Assembly (NCBI RefSeq): GCF_002735645.1
Contig: NZ_PDZG01000026.1
Location: 1-56,281 of the forward strand
Direction: 5' to 3'
DNA: 56,281 bases
From: Iodobacter sp. BJB302
GTDB taxonomy: Bacteria > Pseudomonadota > Gammaproteobacteria > Burkholderiales > Chitinibacteraceae
Shown: positions 28,020 through 36,389 of the stretch, piece after piece
How the letters are laid out: each line of letters opens with the position of its first letter
How positions within the stretch are numbered: position 1 is the first letter of the stretch
Program-made: the position numbers and the translations under genes
The notes under the pieces: model-generated
Told to the model about the DNA's origin: nothing
Database searches by the model: none
What the model saw: the letters and a program-made list of their open reading frames with translations, nothing else

Positions 28020-28046
28020 ATGCCGTAGCGCAAAGCGTTACGGCAT
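28020..28046. terminator. Strong hairpin at the arcC/lysR convergence
   Basis: ATGCCGTA (28020-28027) pairs perfectly with TACGGCAT (28039-28046), and the inner GCGC/GCGT adds four more pairs with one G-U, leaving an AAA loop. It lies 23 bases after the arcC stop and runs into the last codons and stop of the opposing LysR gene. No T-run follows on either strand, so it may act as an mRNA 3-prime end stabiliser or a rho-dependent end rather than a classical intrinsic terminator. Confidence 0.55.
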
Positions 28047-28952
28047 CTCAATCCCCGCTAGTAAACTAGCCAACATCTCATCTGATTTTTGAAACTCCTG
28101 CCTTAGCCAATCCAAAAACACTAAACGCCGCTTATCTTGAGCAAACGGTTCTGCGGACAAAACAACATAGCTGGAGCCATCGGGCAGCAAGCCATAGGGG
28201 GCAATCAGGCGGCCATTTTTTAGCTCTTCTTCTATCATATAGGCCGAAGCAATCGCCACGCCTAGACCTGCCGTTGCAGCCTGCAGGCTTAAATAAAAAT
28301 GCTCAAAATATAAATTTTGATGATTCGTTACGCCTTGCTGCGCCAGCCCCCCCCAACGCGCCCAAGCATCCGGGCGGGTACGGGTATGCAAAAGACGGCG
28401 GTGTTCAAGATGAATCTGCCCATCTTGCAGCTGCTCAGGCACGCACACAGGCCCCACTTTTTCCTGCCCTATTTCTTCAGAGTAACAATCTTTCCCCCAG
28501 TTGAAATCATTGCGCCTGATCGCTAAATCAATATGCCCGCCCTGAAAATCAACCACACCACCCGCCGTAAATAAATGCAGCTGAATCTCCGGATAACGAG
28601 TATGGAAATCGCTTAAACGAGGAATCAGCCAGCGCATGGCAATCGTCGGCTCACACGACACCACTAAGGGTCTGTCGTAAGGATTTCCCTTGAGTTTTTG
28701 CAATGTAATTGCCAGCTGTGCCAGCATCTCCTGGCAGGTATTTTTTAATAGCTCGCCTTCTCTGGTCAAAAAAATCGCCCGATTACGGCGCTCAAATAAC
28801 AACACGCCAATGCTTTCTTCTAGTTGCTTAATTTGGCGGCTTACCGCTCCCTGAGTCACAAACAGCTCTTCTGAAGCGCGAATCAGGCTGAGATGACGCG
28901 CTGCGGCCTCAAAGACTCGCAAGGCATTAAGTGAAGGGATTCTGATGCTCAT
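28038..28952 (-). CDS. LysR family regulator (GcvA/TrpI-like)
   Basis: A DNA-binding regulator of 304 residues from the ATG at 28952. MSIRIPSLNALRVFEAAARH is the usual opening of the GcvA-like LysR branch; a frame to 28985 adds 11 residues with no family support. The helix-turn-helix covers about 5-65 (LSLIRASEELFVTQGAVSRQ, IKQLEESIGVLLFER). The effector domain follows with VSCEPTIAMRWLIPRLSDFH. It is divergent from the LysE-type exporter gene, so it probably controls that gene in response to an amino acid (inference). The stop codon lies within the hairpin shared with arcC. Confidence 0.88.
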   Translation of the reverse strand: MSIRIPSLNALRVFEAAARHLSLIRASEELFVTQGAVSRQIKQLEESIGVLLFERRNRAIFLTREGELLKNTCQEMLAQLAITLQKLKGNPYDRPLVVSCEPTIAMRWLIPRLSDFHTRYPEIQLHLFTAGGVVDFQGGHIDLAIRRNDFNWGKDCYSEEIGQEKVGPVCVPEQLQDGQIHLEHRRLLHTRTRPDAWARWGGLAQQGVTNHQNLYFEHFYLSLQAATAGLGVAIASAYMIEEELKNGRLIAPYGLLPDGSSYVVLSAEPFAQDKRRLVFLDWLRQEFQKSDEMLASLLAGIEMP

Positions 28953-28964
28953 CGTTGAGTTTTT

Positions 28965-28982
28965 CTCATGTATTTTCATGAG
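28965..28982. promoter_or_regulatory. Inverted repeat in the lysR/lysE divergent promoter
   Basis: CTCATG-TATTTT-CATGAG is a perfect 6-bp inverted repeat 13 bases upstream of the LysR start and 89 bases from the exporter start. Placement between divergent genes suits LysR autoregulation and activation of the exporter. Confidence 0.4.
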
Positions 28983-29070
28983 CATAAATCGATTTTACTC
29001 AAACGACAAGACAGCCAAAATAAAGGAATAAATCGAAAAAGCTGAATTTAACTTTCTTTAGGACGAGCCA

Positions 29071-29682
29071 ATGAATGAAATTTTTGCAGTTGCCCTGATC
29101 ACTATTCTTGCTGTCATCAGCCCCGGCGCTGATTTTGCAATGGTCACTCGTAATAGCTATCTTTATGGGCGAAAAGCCGGCTTATTGGCTGCGCTGGGGA
29201 TTGCCTTGGGTGTGCAAATCCATGTGATGTACACCATGCTGGGCGTGGGGCTAATCATTTCACAATCTCCCGCATTGTTTACCGCCATCAAAATAGCGGG
29301 CGCTATTTACTTGATTTATATCGGTTACACCACGTTCACCAACAAAAGCAAACTTAATATAGATTTAAGCGCAGATGCGGGTTTAAGCCCTTTTGCTGCA
29401 TTAAGAAACGGTTTTCTAACTAATGCGCTTAACCCTAAAACCACACTGTTTGTGGTGAGCACCTACACCCAAGTTGTAAACCCAAGCACCCCGCTGGCGC
29501 AGCAAATTGCCTATGGCTTATTTATGTCTCTAGCACACGGCCTGTGGTTTTCGCTCGTGGCGCTGTTTTTCTCTCACCCAACCTTAAGATCCACCATGAT
29601 TAGTGGACAAAGCCTGCTCAATAAAATCATCGGCAGCGCCCTGCTTGGGCTGGGTGTATCGCTTGCCTTTGCACCGCATTAA
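29071..29682 (+). CDS. LysE/RhtB family amino acid exporter
   Basis: A 203-residue inner-membrane protein with about six hydrophobic helices. The N-terminal AVISPGADFAMVTRNSYLYG carries the SPGPD-like signature of the LysE/RhtB family, and GIALGVQIHVMYTMLGVGL and GAIYLIYIGYTTF follow. Members export amino acids such as lysine, arginine, threonine or homoserine; the substrate here cannot be read from sequence. An AGGA seven bases upstream is the ribosome binding site. It is divergent from the LysR gene. Location next to the arginine operon suggests but does not prove a basic amino acid. Confidence 0.9.
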   Translation: MNEIFAVALITILAVISPGADFAMVTRNSYLYGRKAGLLAALGIALGVQIHVMYTMLGVGLIISQSPALFTAIKIAGAIYLIYIGYTTFTNKSKLNIDLSADAGLSPFAALRNGFLTNALNPKTTLFVVSTYTQVVNPSTPLAQQIAYGLFMSLAHGLWFSLVALFFSHPTLRSTMISGQSLLNKIIGSALLGLGVSLAFAPH

Positions 29683-29740
29683 TATCGTGCAACAGCACAA
29701 GCATTTAATTAAAAGTAACGACCCAAGCTTACGGAAAAAC

Positions 29741-29773
29741 ACCGTGTTATCCGTGGTTCAAATCTTGGGTTTT
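29741..29773 (-). repeat. Isolated module A fragment, minus orientation
   Basis: Read on the minus strand it is AAAACCCAAGATTTGAACCA followed by CGGATAACACGG, the start of module A. It begins 19 bases after the stop of the puuR-like gene, in that gene's orientation, so it follows the same placement rule as the full copies. There is no module C. Confidence 0.7.
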
Positions 29774-29792
29774 GCTACATAACACCCGTCAA

Positions 29793-30338
29793 TTAAAACG
29801 AACCCGGCGTGTTGGCGCTGATGACTTCGGCAGCGCCATCGCCGATATTGCGAAAACGATGCGGTAAGTTGCTGGGAAAATAATAGCCATCCCCCGCCTG
29901 CAAAAGATGCACCTGCCCGTCTATGGTCAGCTCCATCTGGCCGCTAACCAGCACACCGCACTCCTGCCCCTCATGCTGCAGCATCTCACTGCCAGTATCG
30001 GCCCCTGGCTGATATTGCTCGCGCAGCAAACCAATAAGCCTGTCTGCTACTCCTGCCCCAACCAAATGCATATTCACACCTGCATTGCCTAAATTGGGCT
30101 GGGTGCCTGCGGGGAAAATATAGCTGGGCGCGGTGCTCTCCTGCTCAAAAGTAAAAAATTCCGCCAGAGTCATCGGAAACCCTTCCAGCAGTTTTTTTAA
30201 AGAGCTAACCGACGGGCTAACCCGGTTTTGCTCAATCAAAGACACCGTGGCATTGGTCAGCCCCGCCCGCTTGGCTAATTCGCGCTGAGATAAAGCAAAC
30301 CGGCCCCGCACTACTTTAAGCCTTGCCCCAACATCCAT
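29793..30338 (-). CDS. puuR: XRE-cupin regulator of putrescine catabolism (PuuR-like)
   Basis: A two-domain repressor-type protein of 181 residues from the ATG at 30338 (an upstream TTG at 30395 would give 200; no ribosome binding site favours it). The N-terminal Cro/CI helix-turn-helix has LSQRELAKRAGLTNATVSLI and EQNRVSPSVSSLKKLLEG. The C-terminal RmlC-like cupin has HEGQECGVLVSGQMELTIDG and GDGYYFPSNLPHRFRN. The order and length match E. coli PuuR (185 residues), which represses the puu genes and is released by putrescine. It is divergent from puuD, and a sequence resembling the PuuR box lies between them. Alternative: a related XRE-cupin regulator of another amine pathway. Confidence 0.82.
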   Translation of the reverse strand: MDVGARLKVVRGRFALSQRELAKRAGLTNATVSLIEQNRVSPSVSSLKKLLEGFPMTLAEFFTFEQESTAPSYIFPAGTQPNLGNAGVNMHLVGAGVADRLIGLLREQYQPGADTGSEMLQHEGQECGVLVSGQMELTIDGQVHLLQAGDGYYFPSNLPHRFRNIGDGAAEVISANTPGSF

Positions 30339-30505
30339 TGGCTTTGCCCGTTCAAAATAATCAACACACTCTAAAAATATGCCATGCCCGGCCAATTAGC
30401 CAGAAAGGCGGCTAACTTTTTGCTGCAGCACCACAAAACAGACACGCCGGGCAATATTGCGCGTACAGGAAAATAATTACAGCCAGAATAAGCGCAAAAG
30501 CTTGT

Positions 30506-30520
30506 CAAATATAATTAACG
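30506..30520 (+). promoter_or_regulatory. Candidate PuuR operator upstream of puuD
   Basis: CAAATATAATTAACG matches the published E. coli PuuR box AAAATATAATGAACA (recalled from literature) at 12 of 15 positions. It lies about 75 bases before the puuD ATG and between puuD and the divergent puuR-like gene. The short palindromes TGCTGCAGCA (30421-30430) and GCAATATTGC (30451-30460) are also in this gap. Confidence 0.4.
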
Positions 30521-30595
30521 AACTAAGCTTAAATCTATATAGGGTGGGAGTCGTCTGTGCCTGCTCTGTGCATCACATGCAAACCGGGGCCTGTT

Positions 30596-31348
30596 ATGAC
30601 TCAGCCTGTTATTGGTATTCCCTGCTGTCGCTGGTGGTTAAAAGACAGCCATTTTTTTCACCTTGCGGGTGAAAAATATATTCATGCTGCGCTGGCTGCG
30701 GGTGGTATTCCGCTGCTGATCCCTGCCCTTGGTGACGCCAGCCAGATTGCGCAAATATTAGGCAGCATTGATGGCCTGCTGCTGACCGGCAGCCAATCCA
30801 ATATCGAGCCGCAGCACTACCACGGCAAGCTTTTAGAAGATGATTTTAACGACCCGCAAAGAGACGCCACCACCCTGCCCATGATTCGTGCTGCGGTGGC
30901 TTCAGACATCCCCGTATTTGGAATATGCCGTGGTGCACAGGAAATGAATGTGGCCTTTGGCGGCACGCTGGAACAAGCCGTCCACCAGCAGACAGGCATG
31001 CTGGATCACCGCGAAAAAGACGGCAGTACCGATGAAATGTACGAGGAAGCACACGATATTCAGCTGGTATCCGGAGGCCTGCTGGAGCAGCTCTACGGCC
31101 AGAACACAGCCAGAGTGAATTCACTGCACCACCAGGGCGTGGCAAAACTTGCCGACAAACTGCAAGCCGAAGCCCTCGCCCCCGATGGCCTGATCGAAGC
31201 CTTCAGCGTCAAAAACGCCGCCTTCGCAATTGCAGTGCAATGGCACCCGGAGTGGAAATTCCAAAACAATCCGCTGTCCCTCGCCCTGCTGGCAGGCTTC
31301 GGCGCCGCCTGCAAAAAACGCCACCTGGCGAGGATGCTTAGCAACTGA
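30596..31348 (+). CDS. puuD: Gamma-glutamyl-GABA hydrolase
   Basis: A class I glutamine amidotransferase-like peptidase (C26) that releases GABA and glutamate from gamma-glutamyl-GABA in the glutamylated putrescine pathway. The ATG at 30596 gives 250 residues (E. coli PuuD 254), starting MTQPVIGIPCCRWW; the frame to 30557 is not supported. Nucleophile Cys111 is in VFGICRGAQEMNVAFGG. The His of AVQWHPEWKFQ and the following Glu complete the triad. LLLTGSQSNIEP and VNSLHHQGVAKLA are also typical. It is divergent from puuR and followed after eight bases by a repeat copy. Confidence 0.93.
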   Translation: MTQPVIGIPCCRWWLKDSHFFHLAGEKYIHAALAAGGIPLLIPALGDASQIAQILGSIDGLLLTGSQSNIEPQHYHGKLLEDDFNDPQRDATTLPMIRAAVASDIPVFGICRGAQEMNVAFGGTLEQAVHQQTGMLDHREKDGSTDEMYEEAHDIQLVSGGLLEQLYGQNTARVNSLHHQGVAKLADKLQAEALAPDGLIEAFSVKNAAFAIAVQWHPEWKFQNNPLSLALLAGFGAACKKRHLARMLSN

Positions 31349-31356
31349 TGTTCCGC

Positions 31357-31723
31357 AACCCAAATACTGAACCACGGAGGGCACAGAGAACACGGAGTTT
31401 CACGGAGAAAACAAGGCTTGAATTAAGCTGCTTTGTAGGTTTTAAGTATTTTAAAACCCAGCAATTAGGATTCGTATCACGACTGGTCGCACTGGGCTTA
31501 AATCCCCCCTTGAAACACGCCGTAGCGAGGAACAAGCGGGGCGGGGTTTCGGCCAGGGAGCGAGGCAGCGAGCCAATCCCGCCCGCCGCCGACTCGATTG
31601 TCCGCAGCGAAGGGGCCTTCGTGTTTCGTGGGGTCGCCTTCTTTGCTTACTTTCTTGGCGAAGCAAGAAAGTGAGGCCCACGCGGGGGACTCCCGCACCT
31701 AAACACCGTGCCGAAGGCACTAA
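31357..31723 (+). repeat. Mosaic dispersed repeat, copy 4, after puuD
   Basis: It starts 8 bases after the puuD stop. It carries module A, a TTTTAAGTATTTTAAAACCC spacer, GAGGAACAAGCGGGGCGGGG, internal type I and the stem CTTACTTTCTTG (31645-31656) with CAAGAAAGTGAG (31663-31674, one G-U pair). The terminal hairpin is GTGCCGAAGGCACT. With the 80 bases after it, it fills the convergent gap 31349-31802 before the amidotransferase gene. Confidence 0.88.
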
Positions 31724-31802
31724 AAATAACGGTTTTAGAGTTTTCTTGATGCAATAAAACACCCAACCCAACAAAGCCACCACCATGTCTCAATCCACAA
31801 AC

Positions 31803-32582
31803 CTAGCGCTTCAAAGCTTCCGACCATCCAGCACCACCATGCGGGCGTTTGGGCAGGCGAAAGTGCGCGTGCAACACACCAGAAATACCGCACAGCCACT
31901 GCTCATATACATGATCAGCAGTCTGATGCAGAGCCGCTACTTTTTCATCCAGATGATGCAGAATCTGCGCCTCGCTTTGCACCGAGCTTTGCCCCTGCCA
32001 CTGCTGCAACACCTGTCTGTCCTCGGCGCACCACTGGCGAATACTTTGCGCGGTCACTTCCAGATGCGATTGCAAGCCCAGATGCGGGCCCAGTGCAAAG
32101 CCTTTATTCATGCAGTAATAGCCAAACAGCGTGCGCTTAGCACCGCGCGGCACTTCAAAGGTATCGAAGTGCCAGTGAAACATATCCAGCTCACGCTTCT
32201 CGCCCATCCATTGGCGCGACTCATCAAACTTGGTCACCAGCACCTTGCCCCAGCCGATTTGCGGCACCGTATTACGACGTACCTGGCCCCCCAGGCTTTT
32301 GGATAACAGCTGCCCGCCAAAGCAATGACCAAGAATCGGGCGCTCCAGCCTTAAAGCATCCTTAAGCAGAGCCTCCTCTCTTTTAATCCAGGCCAGGCCA
32401 TCGTTCACCCCCGCATTGGAGCCTAAAACCACCACACCACTAAATTCGGCAGCACAACGAGGAGGTGTATCCCCTGCATCAATCGCAAAAACACGATAGG
32501 GAATGGCATGCTTTTCTAAAAAAGCCTGTAAATATCCAGGCCCCTGAATCGCTTCATGACGACAGATTGCAATGGGCTTCAC
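31803..32582 (-). CDS. Class I glutamine amidotransferase domain protein (GMP-synthase-like)
   Basis: A stand-alone glutaminase-type protein of 259 residues from the GTG at 32582 (MKPIAICRHEAIQGPGYL). An ATG at 32612 is possible and would add ten residues; the longest frame is unlikely. Nucleophile Cys87 is in PILGHCFGGQLLSKSLGG, and HWHFDTFEVP carries the His region. GPGYLQAFLEKHAIPYRVF at the N-terminus is typical of the YfeJ/GMP-synthase-like group. These proteins occur beside polyamine or amino acid catabolic genes, where they may hydrolyse a gamma-glutamyl amide, but the substrate is not known. It differs from PuuD (C26 family). It is divergent from puuA, 136 bases away, so it may share that promoter region. 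Confidence 0.8.
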   Translation of the reverse strand: MKPIAICRHEAIQGPGYLQAFLEKHAIPYRVFAIDAGDTPPRCAAEFSGVVVLGSNAGVNDGLAWIKREEALLKDALRLERPILGHCFGGQLLSKSLGGQVRRNTVPQIGWGKVLVTKFDESRQWMGEKRELDMFHWHFDTFEVPRGAKRTLFGYYCMNKGFALGPHLGLQSHLEVTAQSIRQWCAEDRQVLQQWQGQSSVQSEAQILHHLDEKVAALHQTADHVYEQWLCGISGVLHAHFRLPKRPHGGAGWSEALKR

Positions 32583-32718
32583 GACGGATTTCCAAAGGAG
32601 TAATCGACACATCAAGCCTAAGCAATCCCAAAGAAAGAAACCGTAAAAACACACAGAGCTGTTATTAAATTTCTATAAAAATGCCCGCTTAACGAAGTGC
32701 TCAAACACGGAGTCAACC

Positions 32719-34047
32719 ATGAGCTTAATCAGCGACTGGCTGCGAGAACGTCGAATCACTGAAGTTGAATGTGTCACGCCCGATTTCACCGGCATTGCCC
32801 GCGGCAAAATCGTGCCCAAAGAAAAATTCAGCGAAGACGAAGGCATGCGCCTGCCCGTTACCGTACTGGTGCAAACCGTAACCGGTGAATACGCCGAACA
32901 CATCACCCCCATCACCGATCCCGATATGCTGCTGATTCCGGATCCCAACACCATCCGCATTATTCCTTGGGCAAAAGACCCGGTGGCGCAGGTGATACAC
33001 GATTGCTTTCATTTTGACGGCACGCCGGTTGAGCTATCACCCCGCTATGTGCTGCGCCGCGTGCTCAAGCTCTACGAAGACCGTGGCTGGAAGCCGGTGG
33101 TTGCCCCTGAAATGGAATTTTATCTGGTCGATATCAACCGTGATCCGGATCTGCCCTTGCAACCGCCCGTGGGCCGCACCGGCCGCCCGGAAACCGGCCG
33201 AAAAGCCTATTCTGTAGACGCAGTGAATGAATATGACGACCTGTTCGAAGATGTTTACGACTATTGCGATGCACAAGGCCTGCAGATAGACACGCTGATC
33301 CACGAAATTGGCGCTTGCCAGATGGAAATCAACTTCTTGCACGGTGATGCGCTGGAGCTGGCCGATCAGGTGTTTCTGTTTAAACGTACCGTCAGAGAAG
33401 CGGCCATCCGCCACAATATGTACGCCACTTTTATGGCCAAACCCATGGAAAACGAGCCAGGCTCGGCCATGCATATTCATATGAGCGTAGTGGATGAAGT
33501 CAGCGGCCAGAATGTGTTTTCTAATGTGGACGGCACGCCCAGCGAGGTGTTTTATCAATCGGTAGCGGGCATGCAAAAATACTTCCCTCAAGTGATTGCG
33601 CTGTTCGCCCCCTTTGTAAACAGCTACCGCCGCCTGACCCGCTACTACGCAGCGCCCATCAATGTGCAATGGGGCTTTGATAATCGCACCTGCGGCATAC
33701 GCGTGCCGCACTCCGACCCCATCGCCCGCCGCATAGAAAACCGCCTGCCCGGCGTGGATTGCAACCCCTACCTGGCCCTGGCCGCCACATTGGCCTGCGC
33801 CTGGCTGGGCATAGAAGAGCAGCTTACCCCCAGCGAGCCCCTCACAGGCGACGCCTACACCCTGCCCTTCGCCTTCCCCAGAGGTCTGGATGCCGCCACA
33901 CAAATCCTAAGCGACTGCAAACCCATAGCCGCCGTCCTGGGCGAGCCCTTTATCAAAGCCTATTGCGCAGTAAAAGAAGCCGAATACGTGGAATACGCAA
34001 GAGTCATCAGCCCATGGGAAAGAAAACATTTACTGCTGCATGTGTGA
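32719..34047 (+). CDS. puuA: Glutamine synthetase family protein, gamma-glutamylputrescine synthetase type
   Basis: A 442-residue GlnA-like ligase. In the glutamylated putrescine pathway it joins glutamate to putrescine with ATP. The beta-grasp N-terminal domain is followed by the catalytic domain: PEMEFYLVD, IGACQMEINFLHG, GSAMHIHMSVVD (His), RLTRYYAAPINVQWGFDNRT and GIRVPHSD. The length and the short N-terminus fit the PuuA/type III-like group rather than assimilatory GlnA (about 470). GGAG seven bases upstream marks the start. Its neighbours (puuD, aminotransferase, gabT, gabD) support the polyamine role, but other amine substrates are possible. A repeat copy begins 16 bases after its stop. 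Confidence 0.9.
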   Translation: MSLISDWLRERRITEVECVTPDFTGIARGKIVPKEKFSEDEGMRLPVTVLVQTVTGEYAEHITPITDPDMLLIPDPNTIRIIPWAKDPVAQVIHDCFHFDGTPVELSPRYVLRRVLKLYEDRGWKPVVAPEMEFYLVDINRDPDLPLQPPVGRTGRPETGRKAYSVDAVNEYDDLFEDVYDYCDAQGLQIDTLIHEIGACQMEINFLHGDALELADQVFLFKRTVREAAIRHNMYATFMAKPMENEPGSAMHIHMSVVDEVSGQNVFSNVDGTPSEVFYQSVAGMQKYFPQVIALFAPFVNSYRRLTRYYAAPINVQWGFDNRTCGIRVPHSDPIARRIENRLPGVDCNPYLALAATLACAWLGIEEQLTPSEPLTGDAYTLPFAFPRGLDAATQILSDCKPIAAVLGEPFIKAYCAVKEAEYVEYARVISPWERKHLLLHV

Positions 34048-34063
34048 TGGCTGGTGGACCGTG

Positions 34064-34445
34064 AAAACCCAAATCTTTAACCACGGAGGGCACAGAGAAC
34101 ACGGAGTTTCACGGAGGAAAAGCTTTTAGAGTTGAGCCGAGTCTTAGGTTTTTAATTGTTTCAAACACTGAAAAATAAATTTATATCACGACTCACAGCA
34201 AGGGGCTTTTACCCTCCCCTGAAAACACGCCGAGCGAGGAACAAGCGGGGCGGGGTAGTCGTCAATTCGTGTTTGAGCGAAGCGAGTTGACACAACGCCA
34301 CTGTCCACAGCGAGGGGCCTTCGTGTTTTAGGGGTCGCCTTCTTTGGCTTCGTTTCTTGGCGAAGCAAGAAAGTAAGTCCCACGCGGGGGATTCCCGCAC
34401 CTGAACACCGGGCCGAAGGCTCTAAAAAATACAGTTTTTGACTTT
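34064..34445 (+). repeat. Mosaic dispersed repeat, copy 5, between puuA and the aminotransferase gene
   Basis: Full-length copy. It has module A, a spacer, GAGGAACAAGCGGGGCGGGG, internal type II (GTCGTCAATTCGTGTTTGAG ... GAGTTGACACAACGCC) and a stem with loop GCGAAG. The terminal hairpin is degenerate (GGCCGAAGGCTCT) and an AGTTTTTGACTTT tail follows. The whole 447-base gap is repeat plus a 50-base leader of the next gene. Confidence 0.87.
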
Positions 34446-34494
34446 AATTAACGCACATGGGCACACACCCCACCCCGCAACAAGGAGACACCCG

Positions 34495-35895
34495 ATGAAT
34501 CCGAATCCCATCAGCCCGGGCCACTCCAGCCCTGGCCGCAGCACGGCACAATACCAGGCGCTGGATGCCGCCCACCATATCCATCCCTTCTCGGATACTG
34601 CCGCGCTCAACGCCCATGGCTCGCGGGTGATTACCCATGCCGAGGGGATTTATTTATTTGATTCAGAAGGGAATAAAATTTTTGACGCCATGAGCGGGCT
34701 TTGGTGCGTCAATATCGGCTACGGCAGGCAGGAGCTGGCCGAAGCGGCTTACCAGCAAATGCTGCAACTGCCCTTTTACAATACCTTTTTTAAAACCACC
34801 CACCCGCCGGTGATCGAGCTGTCCAGCCTGCTGGCACAAGTGGCCCCCGAAGGCTTTAATCACGTTTTTTATACTAATTCCGGCTCCGAAGGAAACGACA
34901 CCATTATCCGCATGGTGCGCCACTACTGGGCCCTGCTCGGCCAGCCGCAAAAGAAAACCATCATCGCCCGCGAAAACGGCTATCACGGCTCCACCATAGG
35001 CGGGGCCAGCCTCGGCGGCATGCACTATATGCACGAGCAAGGCGATTTACCGATTCCCGGCATTGCCCATATCGAGCAGCCCTACTGGTACGCCAATGGC
35101 GGTGAGCTTAGCCCCGGGGAATACGGACTAAAAGCCGCAAGGGCGCTGGAGCAAAAGATTCTGGAGCTGGGCGTGGAAAACGTAGCGGCTTTTATTGGCG
35201 AGCCGGTGCAAGGCGCAGGCGGAATTATTATTCCGCCCTCCACCTACTGGCCGGAAATCCAGCGCATTTGCGATCAGTACGGCATTTTGCTGATCGCCGA
35301 CGAAGTGATCTGCGGTTTTGGCCGCACCGGCTCATGGTTTGGCAGCCAGCACTACGGCATACGCCCGCATTTAATGACCATCGCCAAAGGCTTAAGCTCT
35401 GGCTATATCCCGATTGGCGGTGTGTTAGTCCACGATATTGTGGCCAAAGTGCTGACAGAAGGCGGCGATTTTAACCACGGCTTTACCTATTCCGGCCACC
35501 CGGTCGCCTGCGCGGTGGCAGCTACCAATATCCGCATCCTGCAAAAAGAACGCATTATCGAGCGCATGAATGAAGACGTCGCCCCCTACGCCGCCCGGCT
35601 CTGGCACGACGCTTTCGACAATCACCCTCTGGTAGACGACGTGCGCAGCCTGGGCTTTTTCTTTGCACTTACCCTGGTGGAAGACAAAGCCAGCCGCAAG
35701 CGTTTCGAGCACGGCAGCAGCATGGCCCTGCGCTGCCGCGATATCTGCCTGAAAAACCAGCTGGTCATGCGCGCCACCGGCGACAGCATGATCGCCGCCC
35801 CGCCACTGGTCATGACCCGCGCACAGGCAGAAGAATTTGTGAGACTGGCCAAGCAATGCATTGATGAATATGCGCGGGAGCTGGGAGTTTTATAA
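34495..35895 (+). CDS. spuC: Class III aminotransferase, putrescine-pyruvate type (SpuC-like)
   Basis: A 466-residue PLP enzyme that transfers the amino group of putrescine or a related diamine/omega-amino acid to pyruvate. The ATG at 34495 has AAGGAG eight bases upstream. PLP Lys298 is in LMTIAKGLSSGYIPIGGV; the Asp269 of IADEVICGFGRTG binds the pyridine nitrogen; YTNSGSEGNDTIIRM and YHGSTIGGASLGG are the phosphate-side motifs. AMSGLWCVNIGYGRQELAEA is characteristic of the SpuC/omega-transaminase branch. SpuC is judged from overall pattern, and beta-alanine or taurine-type transaminases are alternatives. It would let putrescine enter GABA formation without glutamylation, parallel to PuuA. 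Repeat copies lie on both sides. Confidence 0.83.
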   Translation: MNPNPISPGHSSPGRSTAQYQALDAAHHIHPFSDTAALNAHGSRVITHAEGIYLFDSEGNKIFDAMSGLWCVNIGYGRQELAEAAYQQMLQLPFYNTFFKTTHPPVIELSSLLAQVAPEGFNHVFYTNSGSEGNDTIIRMVRHYWALLGQPQKKTIIARENGYHGSTIGGASLGGMHYMHEQGDLPIPGIAHIEQPYWYANGGELSPGEYGLKAARALEQKILELGVENVAAFIGEPVQGAGGIIIPPSTYWPEIQRICDQYGILLIADEVICGFGRTGSWFGSQHYGIRPHLMTIAKGLSSGYIPIGGVLVHDIVAKVLTEGGDFNHGFTYSGHPVACAVAATNIRILQKERIIERMNEDVAPYAARLWHDAFDNHPLVDDVRSLGFFFALTLVEDKASRKRFEHGSSMALRCRDICLKNQLVMRATGDSMIAAPPLVMTRAQAEEFVRLAKQCIDEYARELGVL

Positions 35896-35905
35896 AGCTG
35901 GTGCG

Positions 35906-36340
35906 CACAAATCTTGAACCACAGAGAACACGGAGGACACAGAGTTCCACGGAGAAAACCGAGGAAAAATGATCCGTTTTTTGTGCCTTTCGTGTTTTTC
36001 TTGGATACCTGCTTTATTTTAGCGTCCCTGAGTAATTACGTATTTTCATTCGCAAACAACACTGTAAATGTAATTACCTCGCAATCGGCATAGGGCTTTT
36101 GCCCTCCCCTGAAAACACGCCGAGCGAGGAACAAGCGGGGTGGGGTCGTCGTCAATTCGTGTTTGAGCGTAGCGAGTTGAATTGACGCCACCTCGATTGT
36201 CCGCAGCGAGGAGCTTTCGTGTTTTAGGGGGCGCCTTCTTTGGCTTCGTTTCTTGGCGACGCAAGAAAGGAAGGTCCAGCGGGACGCCCGCACCAAAATC
36301 AACGTGCCGTAGGCACTAAAAAGGTCTTTTTGACTTTGAT
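35906..36340 (+). repeat. Mosaic dispersed repeat, copy 6, between the aminotransferase gene and gabT
   Basis: It starts 10 bases after the aminotransferase stop. Module A is partly duplicated and followed by a longer AT-rich spacer. Internal type II forms a perfect GTCAATTC ... GAATTGAC stem. The 12-bp stem region is GTTTCTTG GCGACG CAAGAAAG. The end reads GTGCCGTAGGCACTAAAAAG followed by GTCTTTTTGACTTTG; the AAAAAG/CTTTTT part is terminator-like. The gap 35896-36389 is essentially this repeat plus a 50-base leader. Confidence 0.87.
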
Positions 36341-36389
36341 TAGTATCTATGGAGTAAAACCCGCCCTACATTTCGCGATGAGAGTAAAA

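Noticed and set aside
29741-29773. tRNA-like T-loop string GGTTCAAATC
   Set aside because: It is part of module A; no acceptor stem, anticodon arm or CCA context can be folded around it. No tRNA gene was found in the window.
33037-33903. 288-codon minus-strand frame opposite puuA (also 43-codon to 170-codon frames opposite gabT, gabD and slt)
   Set aside because: These are shadows of GC-biased codons in well-supported genes; no family resemblance or ribosome binding sites.
36240-36389. N-terminal extension of gabT into the repeat
   Set aside because: The extension is repeat-derived and GabT homologues begin near ATG 36390.
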